Positions 7,606-14,177 of a DNA stretch of 14,177 bases are shown here, piece by piece. The notes under the pieces are model-generated. The model worked only from the letters and a program-made list of their open reading frames with translations. It did not search any database and was not told where the DNA came from. Within the stretch, counting starts at the first letter, position 1; every line of letters begins with the position of its first letter. A program made the translations under genes and the position numbers. The stretch covers positions 1 to 14,177 of the forward strand of contig PAYF01000015.1 of the NCBI GenBank assembly GCA_002714745.1, written 5' to 3'. Origin of the DNA: Methanobacteriota archaeon (GTDB lineage: Archaea > Thermoplasmatota > Poseidoniia > Poseidoniales > Thalassarchaeaceae).

Positions 7606-8772
7606 ATGTCTGAGTCCGGTAAGAATATCGTCGACATAGACGATAAATTGAGGCTTGTCGGAACTGCACACATCAGCTCTGCGTCGGTTGATTTGGTACG
7701 CAGTCAGATTGAGGAGTGGTCTCCCGACTTGGTCGCAGTCGAGTTGTGTGAATCTCGCAAGGCTTCGCTACTCGAGCCGGATGCGCTCGATAACGCGGAT
7801 TTACTGAAGATTCTAAATGATGGTAAATCGCATATGATTCTGCTTCAGTCGGCCCTAGCTGCTGAGCAGCGCAGGATGGGGATATCTTCCGGTGAGAAGC
7901 CAGGAGCAGAGTTGTTAGCTGCAATCGAGGCTGCTGAGGATGCAGAAATTCCAGTTGAGTTGATTGACAGGGATGTTCTGATTACTTTGAGAAGGGCATG
8001 GGCGAAGATGGGTTTCTTGGAGAAGTTTCGAGTTCTGGACGCTCTGCTGTGGCAGGAAGACGATGAGGAAGGGGCTACTGTTGAGGAGCTCCTGGAAGAC
8101 TCTGACATGCTCTCAAAACTGATGGAGGAGGCAAGAGAAGTCGCGCCGGCTGCAGGCTCGGTTCTGATTGACGAGAGAGATGCTTTTCTCGCAGGTAGAA
8201 TTCAGCAAATCAGAGGGCGCGGGAAAATCCTCGCAATTGTTGGAGCTGGACATCTCGATGGAATCCAGAAGAATCTCGCCGAGCCGGCGATGGAAACGGC
8301 ATCTCGCATTGCCGAACTAAGCGTCGAGCCCCGTAAGTCAAAATGGCCCAAGGCTGTGATGATTGCCATACCACTGTTCCTTTTCGGTGCGGTGGCCTGG
8401 ATGGGTTACAATGGTGAGATGGAGGCAATCAAGCAGACAGCTGTGGCATGGCTGGCCATCAACGCAGGTCTGACTGGTTTGGGCGTACTGCTCGCCCGAG
8501 GGCATCTACTGTCAGTTCTGGTCGGGGCGATGGCCTCACCGATTACTTCTCTCAATCCTTTCCTTGCAGCCGGATGGTTTGCCGGTTACACCCAATTGAA
8601 AGTCACACCACCAACAGGTGGTGATGCTCAGGAATTCCTAGATTTGAACGATCTGTCTTTATTCTGGAAGAACCGAGTCGGAAAGGTCCTCATGGTAACT
8701 GCAATGGGCAATCTAGGCTCGGTTGCAGGGACTTGGATTGCCGCTGCTGGTATCGCAAGTATGCTGCTCTGA
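7606..8772 (+). CDS. TraB/PrgY (TIKI-like) family membrane protein
   Basis: The 388-residue protein has an N-terminal TraB domain (about 15-240) followed by membrane helices (about 248-266, 277-296, 300-325 and 360-385). Conserved motifs are GTAHIS (19-24), VAVELCESR (43-51), the IDERDAFLAGRI block (188-199) and GAGHLDG (213-219). The two G-x-x-H motifs and conserved Glu residues resemble the proposed metal-binding active site of the TraB/TIKI/EreA-like superfamily. Enterococcal TraB/PrgY limits pheromone activity and animal TIKI is a metalloprotease; the archaeal members have no established role. A long acidic insertion (about 150-180) separates the motif blocks. The topology suggests that the TraB domain is cytoplasmic or exposed at one membrane face, anchored by its C-terminus. 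It follows folP by 3 nt, with the ribosome binding site overlapping the folP stop. Confidence 0.88.
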   Translation: MSESGKNIVDIDDKLRLVGTAHISSASVDLVRSQIEEWSPDLVAVELCESRKASLLEPDALDNADLLKILNDGKSHMILLQSALAAEQRRMGISSGEKPGAELLAAIEAAEDAEIPVELIDRDVLITLRRAWAKMGFLEKFRVLDALLWQEDDEEGATVEELLEDSDMLSKLMEEAREVAPAAGSVLIDERDAFLAGRIQQIRGRGKILAIVGAGHLDGIQKNLAEPAMETASRIAELSVEPRKSKWPKAVMIAIPLFLFGAVAWMGYNGEMEAIKQTAVAWLAINAGLTGLGVLLARGHLLSVLVGAMASPITSLNPFLAAGWFAGYTQLKVTPPTGGDAQEFLDLNDLSLFWKNRVGKVLMVTAMGNLGSVAGTWIAAAGIASMLL

Positions 8773-8804
8773 GAATAGCGAAGACTCATTTGCCAAGATG
8801 GTCT

Positions 8805-8827
8805 GTCCGCCCTCATAGAGGGCGGAC
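8805..8827 (+). promoter_or_regulatory. Perfect hairpin enclosing the ribosome binding site of the CISM operon
   Basis: GTCCGCCCTC (8805-8814), ATA (8815-8817) and GAGGGCGGAC (8818-8827) form a perfect 10-bp, GC-rich inverted repeat with a 3-nt centre. It ends one base before the ATG at 8829. The 3' arm holds GAGGG, the only plausible ribosome binding site, 6 nt from the start. In RNA the stem would hide that site. The downstream end has no T tract, so a classical terminator is unlikely. As DNA it could also be a 23-bp dimeric-regulator operator. The repeat is seen directly; regulation is inferred. Confidence 0.7.
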
Positions 8828-8828
8828 C

Positions 8829-10241
8829 ATGGTCAACTACGGCTTCGTGATAGACAATCGCAAGTGCATAGGTTGTCATGCCTGCACAGTCGCCTGCAAG
8901 TCAGAACACGATGTACCTATAGGAGTCAATAGGACACACGTGAAGTACATCGAAAAGGGCGTTTATCCCGATGTGACTCGCGAGTTCAGTGTTCATCGCT
9001 GTAATCACTGCGAGGACTCTCCGTGCACAACAATCTGTCCAACTACTGCTCTATTCACCCGCTCTGATGGTATCGTCGACTTCGATGATGATCGCTGTAT
9101 CGGCTGCAAGTCATGTATGCAGGCCTGTCCTTATGATGCACTGTACATCGACCCGAACAAGGGAACTGCGGCGAAATGCAATTACTGCGCTCACAGAATC
9201 GAGCATTCCTACGAGCCTTCTTGCGTCATCGTCTGCCCTACTGAGGCAATAATATCGGGCGACCTCGATGATCCAAACTCCTCAATCTCTGGCTATCTTT
9301 CAGAGCATGAAACCACTGTTCGAAAGCCCGAATCCGGCGCCAAACCTAACGTGTTCTATGTCGAGACAAGTGAAGAGAGTCTTGATCCTCACGCCACGGA
9401 GCGTTCCGGAGAGTACCTCTGGACAGACCAAGTCGCCGGAGTTGGGCACTTTGCGAAGTACGCCGAGCGTAGGGCCGGTGCCGCCGACACCCAGTCTATG
9501 ATTATCCAGTTGGCACTTGAGAAAAAGGCCAGAGCAGCAGCACCTAGAGATCGAGCAATCATACGGGATGTTATGGAAAAACTCGATGACGAGCAGGGGA
9601 GCGTTAAGCGCAGTTACGACCAGCCGTCCAAAGGAGTTCTCTGGGGTTGGGAAGTATCAGCATATGTCTTCACCAAGGCAATCGCCTCCGGCGCCTATCT
9701 AGTTGCCATGCTAATGATGCTCTCAGGGAACCTAGAGATGACAGATGGGCTGTGGTGGAGGCTCCTAGTGGTCAGTATCTCATTCCTCGGAATCACCGGG
9801 ATTCTGCTAGTTCTCGACCTAGACAGACCTGAGAGATTCCTGTATGTGATGCTGCGGCCCAATTGGGACTCTTGGCTGGTCAAGGGAGCATATCTATTGG
9901 GTGGATTTGGAGGAATCCTCGGGTGCAGTTTCCTAGTCCTGTTGCTGGACTTGGATCGTATCTATCTAGAGTATCTTGCCTATGCTGGAATACCTCTCGC
10001 ACTGCTGACTGGAATCTATACTGCCTGGCTTCTAAAGCAGGCCAAGGGTCGATCGTGGTCGAGTGATCGTGGCTTAACTGCCAAGATGACGATTGAGGTT
10101 CTGATTGCAGGTGCAGCCTGTGTAGCATTGTTATCGCCGACCAACCTGCTTCTATCGGCTCTCGCCGTCCCTTGCCTTATCCTAGTCGCTTGGCATGGCC
10201 ACAGGACAGTAATCGACCCGCAACTGGAGACTCTGCACTGA
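8829..10241 (+). CDS. Ferredoxin-NrfD fusion: electron-transfer and membrane subunit of a CISM complex
   Basis: This 470-residue protein fuses two subunits that are usually separate. Residues 1-150 are a four-cluster ferredoxin with all 16 Cys: 13/16/19/23, 58/61/66/70, 90/93/96/100 and 117/120/132/136, as in PsrB/DmsB-type subunits. Residues 150-265 are a polar linker. From about 270 comes an NrfD/PsrC-type membrane region (WGWEVSAYVFTKAIASGAYL, LDLDRPERFLYVMLRPNWDSWLVKGA in two blocks, GIYTAWLLKQAKGRSW), which in this family handles quinones. I count about six hydrophobic segments rather than the eight of PsrC. The frame is open back to 8733, but the ATG at 8829 is preferred because the ferredoxin fold begins there (NYGFVIDNRKCIGC) and GAGGG lies 6 nt upstream. 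It should pass electrons between the membrane quinone pool and the catalytic subunit that follows. The direction is unknown. Confidence 0.92.
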   Translation: MVNYGFVIDNRKCIGCHACTVACKSEHDVPIGVNRTHVKYIEKGVYPDVTREFSVHRCNHCEDSPCTTICPTTALFTRSDGIVDFDDDRCIGCKSCMQACPYDALYIDPNKGTAAKCNYCAHRIEHSYEPSCVIVCPTEAIISGDLDDPNSSISGYLSEHETTVRKPESGAKPNVFYVETSEESLDPHATERSGEYLWTDQVAGVGHFAKYAERRAGAADTQSMIIQLALEKKARAAAPRDRAIIRDVMEKLDDEQGSVKRSYDQPSKGVLWGWEVSAYVFTKAIASGAYLVAMLMMLSGNLEMTDGLWWRLLVVSISFLGITGILLVLDLDRPERFLYVMLRPNWDSWLVKGAYLLGGFGGILGCSFLVLLLDLDRIYLEYLAYAGIPLALLTGIYTAWLLKQAKGRSWSSDRGLTAKMTIEVLIAGAACVALLSPTNLLLSALAVPCLILVAWHGHRTVIDPQLETLH

Positions 10242-10246
10242 GGTGA
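10240..10246 (+). promoter_or_regulatory. Ribosome binding site overlapping the NrfD-fusion stop codon
   Basis: GAGGTGA overlaps the TGA stop at 10239-10241 and lies 1 nt before the ATG at 10248 but 4 nt before the ATG at 10251. By comparison with the folP/TraB junction (3 nt), the second ATG is the likelier start. Confidence 0.6.
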
Positions 10247-10250
10247 AATG

Positions 10251-12977
10251 ATGGCGAGGACGTTTATTGAGAAAATTGCTCAGAAGATGAGAATCATTCC
10301 TGATCTCGATCGCGAGCACTCTTCTGGCACTACGGATCAGTTGCGGAAGTACCCCAGTCCGGACAAATGGCACGACCATGTCGAGTTGGATGCACAAGAG
10401 TGGCCGAAGATGGTCGAGAGGAGATATTCTCTGGTTCCAACCACTTGCTTCAATTGCGAGTCAGCATGTGGTATGCTGGCCTATGTCGACAAGGACAGTG
10501 GGGAAGTAACGAAGTTCGAGGGCAACCCGCATCACCCAGGAAGCAGGGGGAGAAACTGTGCGAAGGGGCCTGCTACAATCAATCAGATCAATGACACTGA
10601 GAGAATCCTCTACCCGCTCAAGCGGGTTGGTAAGCGCGGAGAGGGCAAGTGGCAGAGAATCTACTGGGACCAAGCGCTTGATGAGATTTCAACCAAAATC
10701 AGAGCCTCGCTCAAGACAGGGGCCAAGGACAAGGTGGTGTATCACGTCGGCAGGCCGGGGAATGAAGGATACGTCGAGAGGGTGCTGAAGGCTTGGGGAG
10801 TCGATGGGCACAACAGCCACACCAATATCTGCTCGTCTGGGGCACGAACCGGATACAGCCTATGGCACAAGCACGACCGCCCATCACCCGACCACTCCAA
10901 TGCAAAGGTCATACTTCTAACATCCTCTCACTTGGAGACTGGACACTACTTCAATCCGCATGCACAGAGGATTTTGGAGGGCATGATTGACGGTGCCAAA
11001 CTGATTGTAATTGATCCTAGACTCTCCAACACCGCTTCCATGGCAGACCACTGGTTGCCGACATGGCCCGGCTCCGAAACTGCCCTATTCCTCGCTTGGG
11101 CACGGATGATTCTGGAGCGCGGACTCTACGACAGAGACTTTGTAGAAAACTGGGTTAACTGGGAGGACTGGTTGCAGGCTGACCACCCTGACGAGCCTAG
11201 GACCTTCGAGCGATTCATCGAGTTGCTATTAGAAGAGTACGCAGAATACACCCCCGAGTTCGCGGCCTCAGAGTGCCGTATTCCTATTGAGCAAGTGATT
11301 GAGGCGGGAGAGGCTGTAGCAAATGCGGGAAGCAGGCTCAGCACCCATGTCTGGCGCTCGGCTGCAATAGGAAATCTAGGTGGCTGGCAGGTTGCCCGGG
11401 CCCTTCACCTGCTGAATGTCCTGACTGGGAGTGTAGGGACAGAAGGAGGTACATCTCCGAACTCGTGGTCGAAATTTAGCCCTGAGCTGTTCGACGAACC
11501 GGAAGCCCCTGACGGTTGGAATGAGTTGCACTTCCCTCCAGAGTACACTCTAGCACACTATGAGATGAGTCACATACTGCCTCATTTGATCAGAGACGGA
11601 CGTGGAGAGATCGATGTCTACTTCACCCGAGTCTTCAACCCGGTCTGGACCTATCCTGACGGATTCTCCTGGATGCGGATGCTTGAGGGCGAGGACAGTA
11701 TCGGTTGCCACATCGCTCTGACTCCCACCTGGAACGAGACTGCCTTCTTCGCGGACTACGTCCTACCGATGGGTCACGCATCTGAACGCCACGATATCAA
11801 CTCATACGCCACGTCCGCGGGCAAGTGGGTGGCTTTCCGACAACCGGTATTACGAGAGTTTGCCCGTAGAGAAGGCAAGGATGTCAAGTTCACCAGCGAG
11901 GTGAATCCTGGAGAGGTTTGGGAAGAGGATGAGTTCTGGAACGAGCTATCATGGAGGATTGACGATGGTACCATGGGTATCCGCGAGCACTTCATGAGCC
12001 CATACAGAGAAGGCGAGAAAATTACCATCGATGAGTACTATCAGTACACCTTCGAGAGGGTTCCGGGACTTACTGAGGCGGCAGCCGAGGAGGGATTGGA
12101 TGCTCTAGGATACATGCGCAAGCACGGTGCCTTCCTGATTGAGGAATCGACTTATTCCAAGCATGAAGAGGAGGGTTGGCCCACCCCCAGTGGCAAGCAG
12201 GAGTTCTACTCAAACACCATGGTCGAGTTCGGTTACCCGGAGCATTCTATCCCTCACTATCGTGTCAAGAGCCATGTCCACCCTGACAACCTGCAAGGTG
12301 AAGATGAGTACTGCCTGCTCCCCAACTTCCGTCTGCCACAGCATATTCACTCAAGATCGGCCAATGCTAAGTGGCTGGTCGAGATTGGACATCGCAATCC
12401 AATCTGGATTCATCCCAATGATGCTGACAAACTCGGGGTCTCGGAAGGTGATCTGCTCAAGATCGAGACTGAAATCGGTTGGTTCGTAGACAAGGTCTGG
12501 GTGACTGAGGGAATCAAGCCTGGCGTAGTCGGGTGCTCGCATCATATTGGACGCTGGAGGCGCTCGCAGGACCAAGGCAACAAGTTCCTGAGCAATGAGG
12601 TGCAGATAGAGGACATCGGAGGAGGCAAGCAGAAGATGAGGACCGTTTCGGGAATATCGCCCTGGGAATCCGAGGACCCAGATACCAATCGAATATGGTG
12701 GAGGGATGGGGGTGTTCACCAGAACATCACCCATGCCGTGCAACCTGACCCTATCAGCGGGGCACACTGCTGGTTGCAGAAAGTCTGGCTGAGCCGCCCC
12801 TCAACAGATGAGAGATATGGTGATGTTGAGGTTGATACTGAGAAGTCGTTCGAGTACTACAAACGCTGGAACGAGATGGCTAAACAACGGGAAACTCACC
12901 CTCGAGGAGAGCGTAGGCCTTTGTGGATGAAGCGCCCTTTGTCTCCAAAGAAAGAGCATTGGTATATCGAAGATTAG
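10251..12977 (+). CDS. Molybdopterin (Mo/W-bisPGD) oxidoreductase, CISM catalytic subunit
   Basis: This 908-residue protein (numbers count the possible ATG at 10248 as residue 1) belongs to the DMSO/polysulfide reductase superfamily. It has a [4Fe-4S] motif at Cys67/Cys70/Cys74/Cys104, HTNICSSGAR near 191-200 with Cys195 the probable Mo or W ligand, ALHLLNVLTGSVGTEGG near 385-401, ADYVLPMGHASERHD near 502-515, TPSGKQEFYS near 646-655, and a C-terminal cofactor-binding domain (about 688-850). A Cys ligand groups it with polysulfide, thiosulfate, arsenate and tetrathionate enzymes rather than DMSO (Ser) or Nar (Asp) types, but the substrate cannot be read. The N-terminus (FIEKIAQKMRIIPD) has no twin-arginine signal, so it should stay in the cytoplasm bound to the fusion subunit. 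It overlaps the convergent DUF2061 gene by 4 nt. Confidence 0.93.
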   Translation: MARTFIEKIAQKMRIIPDLDREHSSGTTDQLRKYPSPDKWHDHVELDAQEWPKMVERRYSLVPTTCFNCESACGMLAYVDKDSGEVTKFEGNPHHPGSRGRNCAKGPATINQINDTERILYPLKRVGKRGEGKWQRIYWDQALDEISTKIRASLKTGAKDKVVYHVGRPGNEGYVERVLKAWGVDGHNSHTNICSSGARTGYSLWHKHDRPSPDHSNAKVILLTSSHLETGHYFNPHAQRILEGMIDGAKLIVIDPRLSNTASMADHWLPTWPGSETALFLAWARMILERGLYDRDFVENWVNWEDWLQADHPDEPRTFERFIELLLEEYAEYTPEFAASECRIPIEQVIEAGEAVANAGSRLSTHVWRSAAIGNLGGWQVARALHLLNVLTGSVGTEGGTSPNSWSKFSPELFDEPEAPDGWNELHFPPEYTLAHYEMSHILPHLIRDGRGEIDVYFTRVFNPVWTYPDGFSWMRMLEGEDSIGCHIALTPTWNETAFFADYVLPMGHASERHDINSYATSAGKWVAFRQPVLREFARREGKDVKFTSEVNPGEVWEEDEFWNELSWRIDDGTMGIREHFMSPYREGEKITIDEYYQYTFERVPGLTEAAAEEGLDALGYMRKHGAFLIEESTYSKHEEEGWPTPSGKQEFYSNTMVEFGYPEHSIPHYRVKSHVHPDNLQGEDEYCLLPNFRLPQHIHSRSANAKWLVEIGHRNPIWIHPNDADKLGVSEGDLLKIETEIGWFVDKVWVTEGIKPGVVGCSHHIGRWRRSQDQGNKFLSNEVQIEDIGGGKQKMRTVSGISPWESEDPDTNRIWWRDGGVHQNITHAVQPDPISGAHCWLQKVWLSRPSTDERYGDVEVDTEKSFEYYKRWNEMAKQRETHPRGERRPLWMKRPLSPKKEHWYIED

Positions 12978-13183
12978 TCTGCTAGGACGCCCCAAGTTAC
13001 GGCTTCCCAGCCTCGCTCGTGCAAGTAGTAGAATACCATCTTTAGAGAAACGTCAGCAGCGAGGAAAGTGCCGCCGTGCTCAATCTCTCCTGTCATAACA
13101 ACGACAATGGCAGCACCGGTCAGAGATGCAATGGCCCTCCAGGTGGCCGCCTTAAACAAACTCCGCCTTCGCGTCTGCCCCAT
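12974..13183 (-). CDS. DUF2061 family membrane protein, copy 1
   Basis: This 69-residue protein carries the DUF2061 signatures RSLFKAATWR (7-16) and KMVFYYLHERGW (48-59) around a hydrophobic segment (about 17-32). The family is small and membrane-associated, without a known activity; in proteobacteria some members lie near sulfate-assimilation genes. Its stop (12974-12976) overlaps the stop of the convergent catalytic subunit. No ribosome binding site precedes the ATG at 13183. A TATA-like element about 22 nt upstream suggests a leaderless transcript. It is a paralogue of the gene at 13278-13538 on the same strand, separated by 94 nt. Confidence 0.85.
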   Translation of the reverse strand: MGQTRRRSLFKAATWRAIASLTGAAIVVVMTGEIEHGGTFLAADVSLKMVFYYLHERGWEAVTWGVLAD

Positions 13184-13202
13184 GTTAATTGGAGGGGGGG
13201 CC

Positions 13203-13210
13203 TATACATC
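13203..13210 (-). promoter_or_regulatory. TATA-like element for DUF2061 copy 1
   Basis: The minus strand reads GATGTATA about 22 nt before the ATG at 13183. A run of seven C (13194-13200 on this strand) lies between the element and the start codon. A further AT-rich stretch lies at 13213-13222. Promoter function is inferred from spacing only. Confidence 0.4.
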
Positions 13211-13230
13211 CAACAAATAATACCGACGGT

Positions 13231-13243
13231 CTACAAAAGAATC
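13231..13243 (-). terminator. Possible T-rich terminator after DUF2061 copy 2
   Basis: The minus strand reads GATTCTTTTGTAG 35 nt after the stop of DUF2061 copy 2, inside the 94-nt gap to copy 1. It is a short T4 tract, weaker than the one after the thiolase. The rest of the gap (13184-13277) holds only the promoter-like elements of copy 1. Confidence 0.2.
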
Positions 13244-13277
13244 ATCGAGGGTTTTCCAAAGGAAGATTGGACTGCCA

Positions 13278-13538
13278 TCAATGAACTGGTGATGTATCTG
13301 GGACATCAATATCTTCGAGACCCCAATCTGACCAGCTCCAAGCTCTCTCATGGAAGTAGTACAGGAACATCTTGGTGACTACCTCGATACTGGCTATGCC
13401 TAAACCTATTGTCCAGCTTCCGGTAATGACTCTGGCGATTATTATGGTGTCAGTAGTAGCGAGGGTTCTCCATGTCAAGGTCTTCACTAGACTGCGGGTT
13501 CTGTTTGCGTGTCCAGTTCCGGGTATGTGTTCTGTCAT
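13278..13538 (-). CDS. DUF2061 family membrane protein, copy 2
   Basis: This 86-residue protein has the DUF2061 motifs RSLVKTLTWR (15-24) and KMFLYYFHERAW (56-67), with a hydrophobic stretch at about 29-50 between them. Unlike copy 1 it has an extra 8-residue N-terminal stretch and an acidic C-terminal tail (DWGLEDIDVPD). The ATG at 13538 is the first in frame after a stop. No ribosome binding site is adjacent; GGTTATCC about 27 nt upstream is a weak TATA candidate. The two copies align over their whole core but differ at many positions, so the duplication is not recent. Molecular function is unknown. Confidence 0.87.
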   Translation of the reverse strand: MTEHIPGTGHANRTRSLVKTLTWRTLATTDTIIIARVITGSWTIGLGIASIEVVTKMFLYYFHERAWSWSDWGLEDIDVPDTSPVH

Positions 13539-13577
13539 GTATCTTGCTAAACACCATCATGGATAACCTCTCCTACG

Positions 13578-13595
13578 ACACAAAAGAGACAAAAA
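13578..13595 (-). terminator. T-rich terminator after the thiolase gene
   Basis: Directly after the thiolase stop the minus strand reads TTTTTGTCTCTTTTGTGT, with T5 and T4 tracts and no stem. Archaeal RNA polymerase commonly terminates at such U-rich stretches without a hairpin. It would separate the thiolase transcript from the DUF2061 gene 57 nt downstream. Confidence 0.5.
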
Positions 13596-14177
13596 TCAGC
13601 ATGATTCGATGATCACGGCTATCCCCTGACCTCCACCTATGCACGCTGTGGCAACTCCGTATTTGCCTCCACTACGTCTCAATTCGTGGGCCAGAGTAAG
13701 TACCAGTCTGGTACCTGTTGCAGCCAGCGGATGGCCTAGGCCTACTGCGCCACCGTTGACATTGACCTTGTCCACATCTAGGCCTAGTTCCTGAATGCAA
13801 GCTACTGCTTGGCCCGAGAATGCCTCGTTAATCTCCCATCTATCAATGTCCTCTACTCCGAGGCCTGCCCTCTCAAGGGCAAGTCTGCTACTCGGGACTG
13901 GACCGTATGCCATAATCGAAGGGTCAAGACCTACAATGCCCCAATCAACGATTCTGGCCAGAGGATCGTCTCCGTCTGCACCAGCCTTGTCAGCTGACTT
14001 CAGGACAACCGCTGCTGCTCCGTCAACAACTCCAGATGCATTGCCAGCAGTCACAAGCGAATTGGGGCCAAAATGCGGCCTGAGGCCGGAGAGAGTTTCT
14101 ACTGAGGTCCCTCTGACAAAGTGATCCTCGTGGGCTGCGGTGATGGTTCCATCGGGAGTCTGGACTTCGACAACTTC
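13596..14177 (-). CDS. Thiolase (acetyl-CoA acetyltransferase), C-terminal half, truncated by window edge
   Basis: Thiolases cleave 3-ketoacyl-CoA or condense two acetyl-CoA, in fatty acid oxidation or the start of isoprenoid synthesis. The frame runs through the window edge; the visible 193 residues are the end of the protein. They show [16 protein letters not shown] (42-57), NEAF (117-120), [10 protein letters not shown] (147-156) with catalytic His149, and CIGGGQG (179-185) with the second catalytic Cys179, so this half is intact. The nucleophilic Cys of the N-terminal half lies outside. The motifs match the bacterial-type FadA/AtoB thiolases rather than the archaeal HMG-CoA-linked acetoacetyl-CoA thiolase, which suggests fatty acid oxidation or a similar degradative pathway. 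The substrate length cannot be decided. A possible GTG start at 14054 is internal and is not the real start. Confidence 0.93.
   Translation of the reverse strand, partial: EVVEVQTPDGTITAAHEDHFVRGTSVETLSGLRPHFGPNSLVTAGNASGVVDGAAAVVLKSADKAGADGDDPLARIVDWGIVGLDPSIMAYGPVPSSRLALERAGLGVEDIDRWEINEAFSGQAVACIQELGLDVDKVNVNGGAVGLGHPLAATGTRLVLTLAHELRRSGGKYGVATACIGGGQGIAVIIESC

Noticed and set aside
8733..8828. Extended N-terminus of the ferredoxin-NrfD fusion from 8733
   Set aside because: It would overlap the TraB-family gene and translate through the hairpin, and the added residues resemble no ferredoxin sequence.
12351..12767. 138-codon minus-strand frame opposite the molybdoenzyme
   Set aside because: It lies fully inside a well-supported gene on the other strand, with no recognisable motif or ribosome binding site.
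13253..13264. Small TTCC-AAA-GGAA inverted repeat in the DUF2061 intergenic gap
   Set aside because: A four-base stem is too short to distinguish from chance.
13076..13378. 100-codon plus-strand frame across both DUF2061 genes
   Set aside because: It spans the intergenic gap and antisense of two clear family members; its low-complexity composition suggests chance.
1..14177. CRISPR arrays, tRNA/rRNA genes, transposons or integrases
   Set aside because: I looked for regular repeats, RNA-gene signatures and recombinase motifs on both strands and saw none; the gaps between genes are too short for most of them.

Overview
The window looks like a piece of an archaeal genome, most likely a marine euryarchaeote of the Poseidoniales (Marine Group II) type. 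The main support is a clear aTrm56-type tRNA 2'-O-methyltransferase, a family essentially confined to archaea. Three further signs agree: TATA-like elements about 20-28 nt upstream of first-gene start codons (leaderless style), strong GGAGGTGA/GAGGTGA ribosome binding sites before operon-internal genes, and a T-rich tract after a stop codon that resembles archaeal termination. Assignment to the order is inference; no rRNA or other decisive marker is present.

Layout. (1) 1-714, + strand: the end of a small His-containing membrane protein, then a second small membrane protein, neither recognised. (2) 735-6713, - strand operon, read right to left: a four-helix membrane protein of unknown function, trm56 (4-nt ATGA overlap), carA (39-nt gap) and carB (8-nt overlap). 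CarAB forms carbamoyl phosphate for pyrimidine and arginine synthesis. (3) 6769-12977, + strand: folP (dihydropteroate synthase), a TraB/PrgY-family membrane protein, then a two-gene complex iron-sulfur molybdoenzyme (CISM). The CISM consists of a four-cluster ferredoxin fused to an NrfD-type membrane anchor, followed by a 908-residue Mo/W-bisPGD catalytic subunit with a likely Cys metal ligand and no Tat signal. A perfect 10-bp stem/3-nt loop hairpin lies directly in front of the ferredoxin-NrfD start codon and contains its ribosome binding site. (4) 12974-14177, - strand: two paralogous DUF2061 membrane proteins and the C-terminal half of a thiolase that runs off the window.

The divergent operons in (2) and (3) share a 55-nt intergenic region with one AT-rich element exactly midway between the two start codons. 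Genes are packed tightly, and no stretch of more than about 100 bases lacks a gene. No tRNA, rRNA, CRISPR array, transposase or integrase was seen.

The most interesting part is the CISM module. It has an uncommon ferredoxin-NrfD fusion with a short membrane part, a catalytic subunit that appears to face the cytoplasm, and an apparently sequestered ribosome binding site. Its substrate cannot be read from the sequence.
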